Positions 10,348-20,958 of a stretch of DNA of 64,000 nt are shown in pieces. How positions within the stretch are numbered: the first letter of the stretch is position 1; each line of letters begins with the position of its first letter. The translations under genes were made by a program, and so were the position numbers. The notes below the pieces were generated by a model that saw only the letters and a program-made list of their open reading frames with translations, ran no database searches and was not told the DNA's origin. Source of the DNA: Wyeomyia smithii (Eukaryota; Arthropoda; Insecta; Diptera; Culicidae); NCBI RefSeq assembly GCF_029784165.1, contig NC_073695.1, forward strand, positions 143,178,462 through 143,242,461. Reading direction: 5' to 3'.

Positions 10348-13300
10348 TTAGCTACCACTGGCGTGTTGGTGGTTGACACGCCACACACGTTGCAGCTCCA
10401 GAACAATCTGAGAGGCGGCCGCACAGACCGCGTTCCAGATGTCCGGGTCTTCGCACATCCTCCGGACTAGATTGTCCGGAGTAGTGCCAGGCCCGCTCAC
10501 AGCCATCATGTTGCTCCTCGCTCTTGCGAAACGGGGGCATACGAAGAAGACATGCTCAGCAGTCTCCTCCTCCTCCACGCACTCGGGACACATTGGGGAC
10601 ACCGCGTGTCCGAACCTGTGCAGATATTGCCTGAAACAACCATGGCCTGACAGGATTTGTGTCAGGTGGAAGTTCACTTCACCATGTCGTCTCCCGACCC
10701 AGCCGGATATCTCCGGTATGAGTCGGTGCGTCCATCTGCCCTTTGTGGAGTTGGACCATTCCCGCTGCCAGCGGAGCATCGAGAATGACCTTCTGGTACC
10801 TCGTATGCCCCTTGTGTTACGTTGGTCGAAACACTCTCTGTCCTCCTTGATGGCGATGCTGATAGGCATCATGCCGGACAAGACACAGATTGCATCGTAT
10901 GACACCGTACGATACGCACTCGCAACTCTCAGGCACATGAGCCTGTAGGTACTTTCCAGTTTACCACGGTAACTGTTAGTACCTAGCGCTCTGGACCACA
11001 CTGGCCCACCATACCTAAGTATGGACGAAACCACGCTGGCAAGAAGTCTTCGCTTGCTGCCATAAACCGCTGAACTATTGGACATCATACGAGATAGTGC
11101 TGCAATAGCCGATGAGGCCCTCTTACAGGCATAGTCGACGTGACTCCCGAACGTGAGCTTGTCGTCCACCATAACCCCCAAGAGCTTCAGGGATCGCTTC
11201 GAGGTGATGGTGCAGTCTCCGACTCTGACCACCGCCTGTTGCTCCGATTTACGGTTGTTCACAACCGTGACCTCCGTCTTATGATGCGCGAGCTCCAGTT
11301 TCCTGGAGCGCATCCAGTCCTCGACCTTGCGTATACAGTGCGCGGCCGTCAACTCGACCTCCTCGATAGACTCGCCGTAAACCTCCAGCGTTATGTCGTC
11401 TGCAAAGCCGACGATCACAACCCCTACAGGGAACTTGAGTTTCAACACTCCGTCATACATGACATTCCACAACACCGGGCCCAGGATAGAACCTTGCGGA
11501 ACTCTTGCGGTAATTGGGACGCACTTCTGACCCTCCTCCGTGTCGTAAACAAGTACTCGATTCTGGAAATAATTTTCCAGAATCTCGTACAGCGACACCG
11601 GTACATGGATGCTCCTGAGCGCGAGCGCTATGGAGTCCCAACTGGCACTATTGAACGCATTCTTCACGTCGAGCGTGACGATTGCGCAGTAGCGTATTCC
11701 CCTTCTCTTGCGCTGGATTGCTACCTCCGCCGTCTTGATAACGGAAGAGATTGCGTCCAGCGTGGACCTGCCCTTCCGGAAGCCGAACTGGTTACTTGCC
11801 AGACCGTGTACACCCTCCGTGTACCTCACCAGTCTGTTGAGGATGATCCTCTCAAGCACCTTGCCCGCGGTGTCCAGCAGGCAGATAGGCCTATATGCCG
11901 ATGGGTCCCCTGGCGGTTTCCCAGCCTTCGGCAATAAGACCAGTCTCTGCCGCTTCCACCTGTCCGGAAAGAGACAGTCATCCAGGCACCTCTGCATGAC
12001 TGCCCTGAACAGCCCGGGGGCCGTTTTTATCGCCAGCCTGATCACCAGGTTAGGGATACCATCCGGTCCCGGTGCCTTGCTCACCTTTAGGGATTTGGCG
12101 ATCACGATGATTTCCTCATTCGTAGCCCTTGCCTCCTCCCCTGCCTCGACACGGCTGTCGTCGCTCACGGATTGGATGCTCGGCAGGTTGGCCGACCATC
12201 TCTGGTCTATGTCTGAGATACTGGAACGTCGGACGTGAGACTCGACTGCCGGAGGCCAAGGACTTGGCTCGTGGCGTGGAAAGAGTTCCTCGATGATACG
12301 CTCCAGCATCGCTGGTGATCGCTCTGCAGGCGCCAGCGCGCCTTTAGTCTTGGCCATTACGATCCTGTAGGCGTCACCCCACGGATTTGTATTGGCACTC
12401 GCACATAGCCTATCGAAGCAGGCCCTCTTGCTGGCCTTTATCGCACTCTTTAGCATCGATCTTGCCGAACTGAATGCTGCGCGGCGCTCTGTCCTCTATT
12501 CTTCGTTTCGCGCACGCTGCATCCTCCGTCTTGCACGGAGGCACGCACTGCGAAGGTCGGCTATCGCGTCCGTCCACCAGTAAACCGGTGGCTTTCCATT
12601 CCTAGGTTGGCGAGTCCTAGGCATGGTGGCGTCGCACGCCCGCGATAGCATAGCAACTAGTTGGTCAGCAGTCGGGCGGAGCCAACTGCCCCCCTCGCGC
12701 TCCCTTCTCATTGCCTCTTCGAATACCTCGGCATCAAAGTGCGATGTCTTCCACCCGCGAACGGTCGGAGTGTTGGCTCTACCCGTCGCTTGCCGCCTCT
12801 CGTTGTTGTCTACACTATAACAGACCGCCTGGTGGTCGCTATTAGTGTAACCATCGTCTACCCTCCAGTTCTTGATCAGTCCTGGGCTGGAGAACGTCAC
12901 GTCGATGATCGACTCCGCGCCATTTCTGCTAAATGTACTTTTGTTCCCAACGTTGGCCAGATCTAGGTTGAGCTTTGCAAAAGCCCCCAACAGGATCTGG
13001 CCCCTCTGGTTCGTGAAGCGACTTCCCCACTCAACAGCCCAAGCGTTGAAGTCGCCCGCCACCACCAACGGCGTTAGGCCCGTTAGCTCCATGGATAGGA
13101 GGTCGACCATCTGGGTGAACCTTTCGGTAGACCAACGTGGCGGAGCATAGCAACTGCAGTAGAACACTCCGTTTACCTTAGCAACTACGTACCCTTCTTC
13201 TGAGGTTGAGACAACCTCCTGAACCGGGAACTTGCTCGTCGTACATATGGCCGCCAAACTGGACTTATCCGCAACCCAGTTACCGTTTCCGGGAGGGATG

Positions 13301-13404
13301 CGGTAGGGATCCGATATGACGGCGATGTCCGACAACGACTCAGAGGCTGCTTGGTGTAGCAGCTGCTGAGCCGCGAAGCAATGGTTCAGGTTCAGTTGCG
13401 TCAC
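10348..13404 (-). pseudogene. R1-like ORF2 (endonuclease/RT), one nonsense codon
   Basis: This is the 1018-codon frame of the family, intact in copy 2, interrupted here by a single GAG-to-TAG change at 12496-12498 (codon 303). Before the stop lies the endonuclease (LVVAGDFNAWAVEWGSR and NSDHQAVCY). After it comes the RT, with AYRPICLLDTAGK, VPQGSILGPVLWN (preceded by Arg where copy 2 has Gly) and FADD at about 11397-11408 on the minus strand. The C-terminal Cys/His cluster CPECVEEEETAEHVFFVC is kept. The start (ATG 13402-13404) follows the ORF1 stop within a few bases, so the two frames abut. As written it gives a truncated endonuclease only. Confidence 0.92.
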
Positions 13405-13406
13405 CC

Positions 13407-14816
13407 TTACGCCCGTGGTTTCGCAGCCGGCTTACCGGCTGGGCACCTGGGGCCTCCCATAAAGTGTTTGGCGTCCCGTTTCCCGGAACATACCATGCAC
13501 TTGGGAGACTCCACACAGTCCTTTGCTTTATGGCCTGCACCTCCACATCGCCTGCACAGCTGGCTCCTATCGGGCCCCTTGCAGGTCCAGGACTTATGTC
13601 CGCCCTCGAAGCACCGGAAGCAAATGTCTGGTTGCTGTAGTATTCCCAGAGGACATACAGACCAGCCGACCTTCAACTTGCCCTCTTTCAGGGCCAGGTT
13701 AGCGTCCGCCGACGATAGTCGGAAGGTAGCTATCTGGGTCCCCGCCGGACCTTTGCGGAGGCGGATTGACTCCTTAGCCACCTCCACCCCGCACTTCGCT
13801 TTTAGGGCTTGTGCAATGTCGCACCCCTCAGTGATTTCGTCCAGGTTTTTAAGCTGGAGAGTCACTTCTGAGGTGAGTGCCCGCACTTGCACCTCCTTCC
13901 CTAGGACCTTTTCAGCTACCGTTTTGTAGGTAGCCCCCTTGTTCTTGGCGTCCTTCCGGAGCTCAAGTATCATCTCGCCAGTGCGAGATCGGCGGATACT
14001 CCGCACATCCGCCCCCAGATCCTTGAGCTGGGTTTCCCCCCTCATCTTCTTCAAGACTTCTGAGTACTTCGACCCATCCGTCTTGAGTATGAGGGCATCA
14101 CCCCTACTCCGCGCCGTTTTGACCTTTTTTGGTCCTCTGGCCGCTCCGCCATCATGTCGCGTCGCACCTTCCCGACGCTTCCTACCCTCTACGGTAGTCC
14201 AAGGGTTGCCCGTAGCCTCCACCTGTGCCTTTTCCGCGGTGGACCTTGAACCGGTTGGCGTGTGTTCCCGTGGGAGTAGCACGACCAATCGTTTCTTGGT
14301 GTTCCCGGGGGCCGTTTCCCCCGGGGACTGCCTCGTTCGCTTAGCGACCTGCCCCGTGGAGCAGACCGACGCGAACGAGGGGGCGTCTGTCTGCACCTCT
14401 TTAGATGCAGTCGCCCTCCCGGTCCTGGCCGCTTGCTCGGCCGCCTTCACCCGAGCTACGAGTTCTTCGTGCTCCTCTCTAGCTTCATCAATGGTGCTCC
14501 GAAGCAGAAGGAGGCTCTGCTTCAGGTCGCCAGCGATGTTTCGCCTGTTCGCCAAGAACTCGATTATGGCATCGAGTTGTTCAGACAGCGCCGCCACTCT
14601 TGGCCGCGTGTCCATACACCTTTCGACGGCCTTGACTAGCAAGGGACCGTCTACCGAGATGTCTGGTGTGGACACCGACGGATTCGCCGTTTTTCCACCT
14701 CCAGACTTCGCCGCATCCGTCTCCGCCTTCTTCTGCGGAGACCGCTGGATGCCACCTCGTGCGAAGGGATTTGGTAACCCCTCCGCACCCGTCTCTTTTG
14801 TTTTTGAGTTCAACAT
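13407..14816 (-). CDS. R1-like ORF1 (gag-like, three zinc knuckles), intact
   Basis: A 469-residue nucleic-acid-binding protein of the LINE. The N-terminal half is charged, with a likely coiled-coil stretch (about residues 75-130, rich in Glu, Leu and Arg), followed by a Lys/Arg-rich middle. The C-terminal part carries CFRCFEGGHKSWTC, CRRCGGAGHKAKDC and CMVCSGKRDAKHFMGGPRC in series (about residues 400-460). Three knuckles at the C-terminus is the R1-type arrangement. The frame is open throughout, unlike copy 2, which has a 32-bp deletion. The start ATG (14814-14816) is the first in frame after the 5' untranslated region. The protein would coat element RNA; there is no sign of host use. Confidence 0.9.
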   Translation of the reverse strand: MLNSKTKETGAEGLPNPFARGGIQRSPQKKAETDAAKSGGGKTANPSVSTPDISVDGPLLVKAVERCMDTRPRVAALSEQLDAIIEFLANRRNIAGDLKQSLLLLRSTIDEAREEHEELVARVKAAEQAARTGRATASKEVQTDAPSFASVCSTGQVAKRTRQSPGETAPGNTKKRLVVLLPREHTPTGSRSTAEKAQVEATGNPWTTVEGRKRREGATRHDGGAARGPKKVKTARSRGDALILKTDGSKYSEVLKKMRGETQLKDLGADVRSIRRSRTGEMILELRKDAKNKGATYKTVAEKVLGKEVQVRALTSEVTLQLKNLDEITEGCDIAQALKAKCGVEVAKESIRLRKGPAGTQIATFRLSSADANLALKEGKLKVGWSVCPLGILQQPDICFRCFEGGHKSWTCKGPDRSQLCRRCGGAGHKAKDCVESPKCMVCSGKRDAKHFMGGPRCPAGKPAAKPRA

Positions 14817-15464
14817 TTTCGTTTATTGGGTCCCCCTTCCAGCCGCTATCCTTATCCATAATGGAGTAGTCGCCTAAATGGTCCCAAGGTAGTCTATGCC
14901 GGAGCAGTGAGGCCATGGCTAGGGGCGGCTGCCATAGCGCCTTATGGGCAACTATGACACCCCCGACCGGCGCAAGACAGGAAAAGACATCTGATCCTAC
15001 TCCTGCCGGGCTCCCACCAGGCAATGGACTCGGAACGTACTGGAAGGCCTGCCAGGTTTTACGGGACGGAGACCCCTGCACCGGTTGTAATCTCGCCGTT
15101 TCAAGCCGTTATCACACGACATTACTAAGGGAGCTCGGCGCAGGTGCCAGCCCAAAATCATGGTACGAAAACGAAATCCGACTCTTATCCTATAGTGATG
15201 CGACCAGTTGCCGTAATTGGGAACATTACTGGCATCAGTCCCAATGGGCGGTATAGTGCATTTGGGTGGTGGGAGCGGCACTACTCGCTCCGTCGGAGCT
15301 GCTTCCGGCCAGTGTGGCTTTTGCGAGAATTCAGCGGCCCAGTGCCTGAATCTCGCCACGACCTAAGCTAGCTCCCGCTGGTGGTCCGGGACTGCTTGCT
15401 AGCAGTGAGCACTTCCGTGGCCTTCGGTAATCGCCAATTACCGACCCGTGGTGGCATTCAGCTC
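14817..15464 (-). other. R1-like 5' untranslated region
   Basis: About 650 GC-rich bases from the conserved 5' end to the ORF1 ATG, almost identical to 34383-35030. Frames of 113-120 codons occur on both strands in both copies but show no recognisable domain, and the near-identity of the copies gives no independent evidence of selection. It presumably holds the internal promoter, though no motif was identified. Confidence 0.7.
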
Positions 15465-15469
15465 TGCCC

Positions 15470-16259
15470 ATTCATACCTCTGAGGCGGTTTAACTATCCT
15501 ACCACTACGTGTTCTATACGGAATGCTTGATTCGGCAAGCGTAGGTGCATTGAACGTGGGACGTGGCGTTGAACGAGCTTCAGAACTCAGGGGCAAATTA
15601 AATTCTTCGATGGAATCAGAGTTCTCCAATTGAGCGTCATAATATGTGGATGAATTCGGTGAGCCAACAGTTGATGCGTTCGGTGAATGGCCGGTTGGTA
15701 CACTAACATCTTCGGGAACTTGTAGATGATTTGGATGATATACATCCTTTTGCACTGATGGAGCCTCTTGTTCTTCTACCTGTTTATCTCTTTGATCGAG
15801 AGATTGTCGCAAGTGATCCTCATACAGTGCTTCACTCGGATCAAATCCTTGATTCTGAGACTTAGCGATGAATCTTCGATTTCGTCGAAAGTAGTTTCCA
15901 TGATCATCTTTAATGATGTATGATCGATCAGTAACGTTACGCGTAATTTACCCATAGTGCCATTCATTACTGTTCTTTTTGAATATAACTCCGTCACCAA
16001 TCCTCAAAATCGGCAAATTATTCGATGAACGATCATAATAGCATTTTTGTTTGTTTCGTTTAATGTCTAGCCTACGCCTAATATCTTCTTCATTAAAGTT
16101 GACACGGGTGAGAAGTATTGTCTTAATTGGTAAATGAGTTTTCAATTGGCGACCAAATAACAGTTGGGATGGTGTAAAACCTGTGCTGGCGACCGTTGTC
16201 GTATTATACTCTAGAAGACGATAGCGGAAGCATTCACGTTCGTTCACTTCAAGACATCT
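15470..16259 (-). pseudogene. Gypsy integrase C-terminus, copy A
   Basis: Minus-strand coding from about 16247 leftwards carries ERECFRYRLLEYNTTTVAST, then FTPSQLLFGRQL, a basic stretch with YDRSSNNLPILRIGDGVIFK and a C-terminal tail with PYRTRSGRIVKPPQRYEW. This is the integrase C-terminal module of Ty3/Gypsy elements (GPY/F-like region followed by an R-SGR-VKPP tail). Two changes of frame occur relative to copy B (near 15860 and 15950). The last residues are cut by the R1 insertion at 15469. The copy ends at 16259, where the duplicated unit restarts. Confidence 0.8.
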
Positions 16260-16260
16260 G

Positions 16261-16309
16261 AACAGAAAATGTATCGTGCCGTGTCAAATAAACTAATTTA
16301 ATTTAAAAA
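16261..16309 (+). mobile_element. Terminal fragment of the I LINE at the duplication junction
   Basis: These 48 bases equal 9449-9497, the last bases of the I-clade LINE. No other part of that LINE is present here, which shows that the junction arose by duplication and not by a second insertion. Confidence 0.85.
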
Positions 16310-16659
16310 CAATCAACGGAGGCTCAGGGCTTGCCTTAGTCTTGGACATGTACGGAAAACTGTCCTCATCGAATTTTACGTCTTATGCCACGAACAAGCG
16401 CTGGGTCTTCATGTTCCACAGTATGTATCCATTAGGTGCATAACCAACCATTACCGATAACTTACTTTTCGCATCTAGTTTCTTGCGTTGCTGTGCAAGA
16501 ATCGGTAATATGCCTTGCAACCAAATACTCATATCTGGTTTATGTTTTGTCCACATCTCAACTTCATCATGAAAATGACTGCGAAGTGCGTGAAATCGTC
16601 AGTAAAAGAGATGAAGTACCGAGAGCCATCCCAGGCGCTTGGCGTGATTGGCCAAACAC
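16310..16659 (-). pseudogene. Ty1/copia integrase fragment, copy B
   Basis: Second copy of the 9498-9848 fragment with the same internal deletion and a few substitutions (for example GTATGTATCC against GTATATATCC). It carries the same FTDDFTHF core and YAPNGY stretch on the minus strand. Non-functional. Confidence 0.75.
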
Positions 16660-16816
16660 TGTAATAAGTCTCCAATAGAGATAATAAGAATTCCATTTAT
16701 TTGCGTGATCTACATTGTTCAGTGGTCAATGGTACACTAAATTATTTAACATGACTGTTCGTATAGTCTATAGAGTATAGTTTTAAGCAGTGTTGCTAGA
16801 GCTGCAATATATTACA
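16660..16816 (-). repeat. Gypsy element 3' LTR, copy B (157 bp)
   Basis: TGTAATAAG to ATATTACA, same length as copy A. It is preceded on the minus strand by a purine-rich polypurine tract (rc of about 16817-16845) and the stop of the integrase frame. Confidence 0.85.
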
Positions 16817-16853
16817 CGCTTTCTTTTCTTTTTTTTTTTACTAAACTATCAAC

Positions 16854-18002
16854 CTAATCAAATTCATACCTCTGAGGCGGTTTAACTGTCCTACCACTAC
16901 GTGTTCTATACGGAATGCTTGATTCGGCAAGCGTAGGTGCATTGAACGTGGGACGTGGCGTTGAACGAGCTTCAGAACTCAGGGGCAAATTAAATTCTTC
17001 GATGGAATCAGAGTTCTCCAATTGAGCGTCATAATATGTGGATGAATTCGGTGAACCAAGAGTTGATGCGTTCGGTGAATGGCCGGTTGGTACACTAACA
17101 TCTTCGGGAACTTGTTGATGATTTGGACGATATACATCCTTTTGCACTGATGGAGCCTCTTGTTCTTCTACCTGTTTATCTCTTTGATCGAGAGATTGTC
17201 GCAAGTGATCCTCATACAGTGCTTCACTCGGATCAAATCCTTCATTCTGAGACTTAGCGATGAATCTTAGATTTCGTCGAAAGTAGTTTCCATGATCATC
17301 TTTAATGATGTATGATCGATCAGTAACGTTACGCGTAATTTGCCCATAGTGCCATTCATTACTGATCTTTTTGAATATAACTCCGTCACCAATCCTCAAA
17401 ATCGGCAAATTATTCGATGAACGATCATAATAGCATTTTTGTTTGTTTCGTTTAATGTCTAGCCTACGCCTAATATCTTCTTCATTAAAGTTGACACGGG
17501 TGAGAAGTATTGTCTTAATTGGTTAATGAGTTTTCAATTGGCGACCAAATAACAGTTGGGATGGTGTAAAACCTGTGCTGGCGACCGTTGTCGTATTATA
17601 CTCTAGAAGACGATAGCGGAAGCATTCACGTTCGTTCACTTCAAGACATCTCTTTAGAATATTTTTAGCTATAGCAACGCCTTTTTTCGCCAACCCGTTG
17701 CTCTGAGGAAACCGCGGGCTCGAGAACACGAACTTCACGTTGCATTTATTGGCGTAATCCTCGAAGGCTTTTGAGTTGAATGGCATATTATCGCACCTGA
17801 TTTGGGTTGGATATCCGTATCGATGAGATGAGATCTAGAGTTTTAATAACACTGCAAGCTGATTTCTGTTGTAATGTCTCCGAAATAACAAAACCTGAAT
17901 AGGAATCCATAACCACCAAATAATCGCAACCAGCATATTCATAGAGCTTTTAACCAACTCAATAATATCGTTTGACATTCCAGGCCAGAAAAACTGCTGA
18001 AA
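16854..18002 (-). pseudogene. Gypsy integrase, copy B, core and C-terminus with breaks
   Basis: From right to left on the minus strand: FFWPGMSNDIIELVKS (end of the zinc-binding region), DYLVVMDSYSGFVISET (first catalytic Asp region), MPFNSKAFEDYANKCNVKF, SSPRFPQSNGLAKKG (the usual GQAER-type Glu box is altered to GLAKKG), then the GPY/F-like region and an R-SGR-VKPP tail ending in YEFD-stop at 16854. Stops and shifts lie near 17408-17523 and 17786-17830. Sequence before the first Asp, with part of the HHCC motif and all of RNase H, is missing. Decayed and inactive. Confidence 0.8.
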
Positions 18003-18198
18003 TTGAAAACTCATTTACCAATTAAGACAACACTTCTCACCCGTGTCAACTTTAATGAAGAAGATATTAGGCGTAAGCTAGACAATAAACGGAACAAACA
18101 AAAATGTTGTTATGATCGTTCAGCGAATAATTTGCCGATTTTGAGGATTGGTGACGGAGTTATATTCAAAAAGAACAGTAATGAATGGCCAGCACAGG
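18003..18198 (+). pseudogene. Inverted fragment of the same Gypsy integrase
   Basis: The plus strand reads KTHLPIKTTLLTRVNFNEED and NLPILRIGDGVIFKKNSNEW, which equals the integrase C-terminal region read on the minus strand at about 17345-17535. It sits between integrase (left) and RT (right) of the minus-strand element, in place of RNase H. A local inversion or inverted duplication with deletion explains this. Confidence 0.85.
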
Positions 18199-19266
18199 TG
18201 AGGTAGATAGAGACTTCATGACATCTTGAACTTCACGATCATGATCCGCCGACCACTTCCACTCAACATCATTCCGAGATATTTTACGTAGCGCTACCGT
18301 GCGTTGAGACAGGTTTGAAATGAATTTCCCAAGTATTTAAACAATTCCAACAGCCTAAGAACATCAGACTTGTTTCTCGGGTTTGGCATATCAAGTATGG
18401 CCTTAACATAAGACGAATCAGGTTCAACATGATCCTTAGTTATGATAGCCCATGAATTTTACTTTATTACATCGATACTGAGTCTTAGATGAGTTGAATC
18501 TTATATTGTTGTTCCTTGCACGATCGAGTACTGCCGCCAGAATTTTGTCATGTTCACATTCATCTTTGCCCGCAATTAACAAGTCGTCAAAATATACTTC
18601 AACTCCAGGTATATCACCAAATACCTGGACCATGCGCTTTTGAAACATTTCAGCGGCGCTACATATACCAAATGGTACTCGGTTCCAGCGATATCGGCCA
18701 AATGGTGTCATAAATGTTGTAAAATCTGAGCTTTGCCTATCCAGCTCCATCTGCCAAAATCCGCTGCGAAGATCCAAAACAGTAAAGATGCTATTCCCAG
18801 ATAAACGGCTAAGGATATCTTCAGCTTTTGGTATCAAAAAATGTTCCCATTTAATACATGCGTTCAATGGTTTAGGGTCCAAGCAAATACGCAACGAACC
18901 ATTTGGTTTTTCAACAATTTGCATGTTATTAACCCAGTCGTTGGGATAGTCAACCGGGCTTATAACTCCTTGTTCTACCATTGAACGAATTTCCTTTTTT
19001 AGGCGATTATGCAAACTGAGCGGAATACGTTTCTTATAATGCAGGCAGGGAGTTGCGTTTTCTTTCAATACGATGTGACAAGTGCCAGGAAACTTGCCCA
19101 GAACTTCGAATATATCATTGTTTTCCTTGACAAATGATTCAAGTTTGGGTGGGAATTGTACTAACGATTGAATAGTATTCAATCTTTTTATCAACCCGAA
19201 GTCAATACATGAACTCAACCCTAGCAGTGGTTCAAAACCATTATCAACGACCAAAAATTTCGCCAC
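18199..19266 (-). pseudogene. Gypsy reverse transcriptase
   Basis: A 276-codon open stretch (18436-19266) holds the RT: CHIVLKENATPCLHYKKRIP, VDYPNDWVNNMQIVEKPNGS, LRICLDPKPLN, FTVLDLRSGFWQMEL, RYRWNRVPFGICSAAEMFQK and YFDDLLIAG (YFDD at 18583-18594). All core RT motifs are present. After a stop near 18436 the connection region continues in another frame to about 18199 (a stretch like SADHDREVQDVMKS). RNase H is deleted. The RT core looks only lightly damaged, but no intact polyprotein can be made. Confidence 0.85.
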
Positions 19267-19385
19267 ATGAGTAGTCTGTTTGTTCGGGTCAACGCATGAG
19301 AGTTCATCTAACCATGGACATTGATCTTATTCGAACTGTAATCAATCACGTTTACCGAAGTATTAGTAATGACAGGAACTTTTAA

Positions 19386-19688
19386 TTAATTAATGTACTT
19401 CAAAGGCACGCAGTTAACATCTGCTCCAGTATCCAACTTAAATTGTATTGGCTGCCCACGAACAAGATACCGTTTAATCCACCATACGTGCGTTCCTCCA
19501 TCATATGTGTTTGAGTTTATTCTATAATTAATTGTAGTAAGGTAATGTGACCTTTCCTCAACCTGACTCAAATCTACTAAATTTCCATTACCTGCATCAG
19601 CCCAGTTCAAAAAGTGAACCGGTTTACGGCTGTTACCGTGCTTCAGTTTTTCCGATGACTTTCCTCCACTGCTACGGTCGAACCCCAT
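19386..19688 (-). pseudogene. Gypsy protease
   Basis: About 100 codons ending with YLVRGQPIQFKLDTGADVNC and VPLKYIN. LDTGAD is the retropepsin active-site motif. The frame overlaps the end of gag (19643-19688) in a different frame, as is common for gag-pol. It stops at 19386, and the 120 bases up to the RT frame contain stops, so the polyprotein is interrupted here. Confidence 0.8.
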
Positions 19689-20668
19689 CTTGGATGACTT
19701 ACTAACCTTTTAAAATGTCCTCGGCGGCCACAATCGTCACAAATCACATTCCTGGCGGGGCAGTACTGTCGATGACGTCCGTTGTATGGTTGTCCGCAAT
19801 TGTAGCACAGCGGTGTCTTTATTGCCATAACATATTTCACTGCGTCGTCACTTTTTTCCTTTTCGTGTGATTTCTCTATTGTGTGCACTTCAACATGTTG
19901 ACCTTTTTGTTCCAAAAGTTGCTTGCTTTCATTAGCCGCTTCATATATTTTGCATGTTTCCACGATCTTTGCCAAAGGCTCATCCTTTCCGTCCAGTAGT
20001 TTGAGCTGTAACTTTTTGTCTTGTACACCGACGATAATTCTGTCTCTTAACATCCGGTCAGCGTATGATGTATGGCATGACTTGCAAAGGTACTCACAGT
20101 ATGCCAGTTGTGTTCGTAGGGCTGTCTCGAAATCCGCAAATGGTTGCTTTTCCTTTTGAACGATCATGTTATACTTGAAGGCTTCCATGGCAGTATTTTT
20201 GCGAGGTAAACAGTATGCGTCGAATGCTTCAATTACTTGCACCACTGTACGCGGTATTTGTTCAACAACACCACCATCGGCAACATTACCAGCGACATTG
20301 ACACCCTCAGCAGCAGTAGCATTGACACCTTCCGCAGCAGCGGCATTGACACCTTCAGCAGCAGCAACATTGACATCTTCCGCAGCAGCGGCATTTTGAA
20401 TAATGTTGTTTCCGACGTCTGCACCAAACATACTTTGGACATCACCATTGTTTGGAAACAAAGTATTGTAAATTTCGACTCCCCGTTCACCGATTAGCCA
20501 CAAAAACAAGGCAATTTTATTTCGCTCCGGTTCCGTGTGCTTGTTGGTGGCAATAAGGTATATATTCAACTGCTGTTTCCATTTCGGCCACTCTTTTGCC
20601 AAGTTGGAACAATCCAAAGTAGGTGGCAATCGATCCATGATCGATAACGCACTTTCTATGCTTTTCAA
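19643..20668 (-). CDS. Gypsy gag with zinc knuckles and an Ala-rich tandem repeat
   Basis: A 341-codon frame. MDRLPPTLDCSNLAKEWPKW and FLWLIGERGVEIYNTLFP are typical of the gag region of insect Ty3/Gypsy elements. Residues about 90-125 hold four near copies of an eight-residue unit (A-A-A-E-G-V-N-A type; 24-bp period, about 20290-20400). QPFADFETALRTQLAYCEY, DRMLRDRIIVGVQD and a knuckle pair (CYNCGQPYNGRHRQYC, then CDDCGRRGHFKR) follow. The start ATG is the first in the frame after the leader. Open throughout, so gag alone might still be translatable; the remainder of the element is broken. Confidence 0.82.
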   Translation of the reverse strand: MKSIESALSIMDRLPPTLDCSNLAKEWPKWKQQLNIYLIATNKHTEPERNKIALFLWLIGERGVEIYNTLFPNNGDVQSMFGADVGNNIIQNAAAAEDVNVAAAEGVNAAAAEGVNATAAEGVNVAGNVADGGVVEQIPRTVVQVIEAFDAYCLPRKNTAMEAFKYNMIVQKEKQPFADFETALRTQLAYCEYLCKSCHTSYADRMLRDRIIVGVQDKKLQLKLLDGKDEPLAKIVETCKIYEAANESKQLLEQKGQHVEVHTIEKSHEKEKSDDAVKYVMAIKTPLCYNCGQPYNGRHRQYCPARNVICDDCGRRGHFKRLVSHPRWGSTVAVEESHRKN

Positions 20669-20958
20669 TTCACGTTGTGGAACTCGTTTTGCTTAGCCGT
20701 TTGTTTCAGTGAACGTTCTAGAACTTTTCGTGTATGTACTAATTACACTCACACACGCGCTTTTCGCTTCTATTCTTTTGTTCTGGGTATTCACACCTTA
20801 CTTCAATTCTGAGCGATGCAGCTCGTTTTTCGCCGATAGGCGACCTCCTCGATAAATATTTCCGAAACTGTACCACAATTCGCGCTACGGGTTTTTTCCG
20901 AATCCTACTGCTGACACCATGTAATAAGTCTCCAATATAGATAATAAGAATTCCATTA
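20669..20958 (-). other. Gypsy leader, primer-binding site and 5' LTR stub
   Basis: 20920-20958 repeats the first 39 bases of the 157-bp LTR (TGTAATAAGTCTCC onwards) and then stops, so the rest of the 5' LTR is lost. Immediately inside, on the minus strand, lies TGGTGTCAGCAGTAGGATTC, in the place of a primer-binding site. Its complement ends in GCTGACACCA, which resembles the 3' end of an insect leucine tRNA (inference from memory). The remainder to 20669 is a non-coding leader. Confidence 0.7.

Larger units (their letters stand above)
10062..15469 (-). mobile_element. R1-like non-LTR retrotransposon, full-length copy 1
   Basis: Poly-A tail (read as T-runs at 10062-10087), 3' untranslated region, ORF2, ORF1 and 5' untranslated region follow in minus-strand order. 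The target duplication ATTCATACCTCT is seen at 10050-10061 and 15470-15481, and the insertion splits the last coding bases of the Gypsy integrase. Five extra bases (GGGCA on the minus strand) precede the conserved 5' end GAGCTGAATG, as expected of untemplated additions at target-primed insertion. ORF2 has endonuclease and RT but no RNase H, and ORF1 ends in CCHC knuckles, which fits the R1 group. A second copy lies at 34383-39743 in the opposite orientation. Confidence 0.92.
9449..17651. repeat. Tandem duplication of a transposon mosaic (1391-bp unit, first copy carries an R1 insertion)
   Basis: Unit A is 9449-16259 and unit B is 16261-17651. Each contains the last bases of the I LINE, a copia integrase fragment, a 157-bp Gypsy LTR, the polypurine tract and the Gypsy integrase C-terminus. 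Removing the R1-like element (5408 bp) and one 12-bp target duplication from unit A leaves 1391 bp, equal to unit B. Copies differ by a few substitutions. The duplication therefore followed the I and Gypsy insertions and preceded the R1 insertion. Confidence 0.9.

Noticed and set aside
10439..12238. Plus-strand frames of 169-265 codons opposite the R1 ORF2
   Set aside because: They are antisense shadows of the GC-rich ORF2, and the same shadows appear opposite copy 2.
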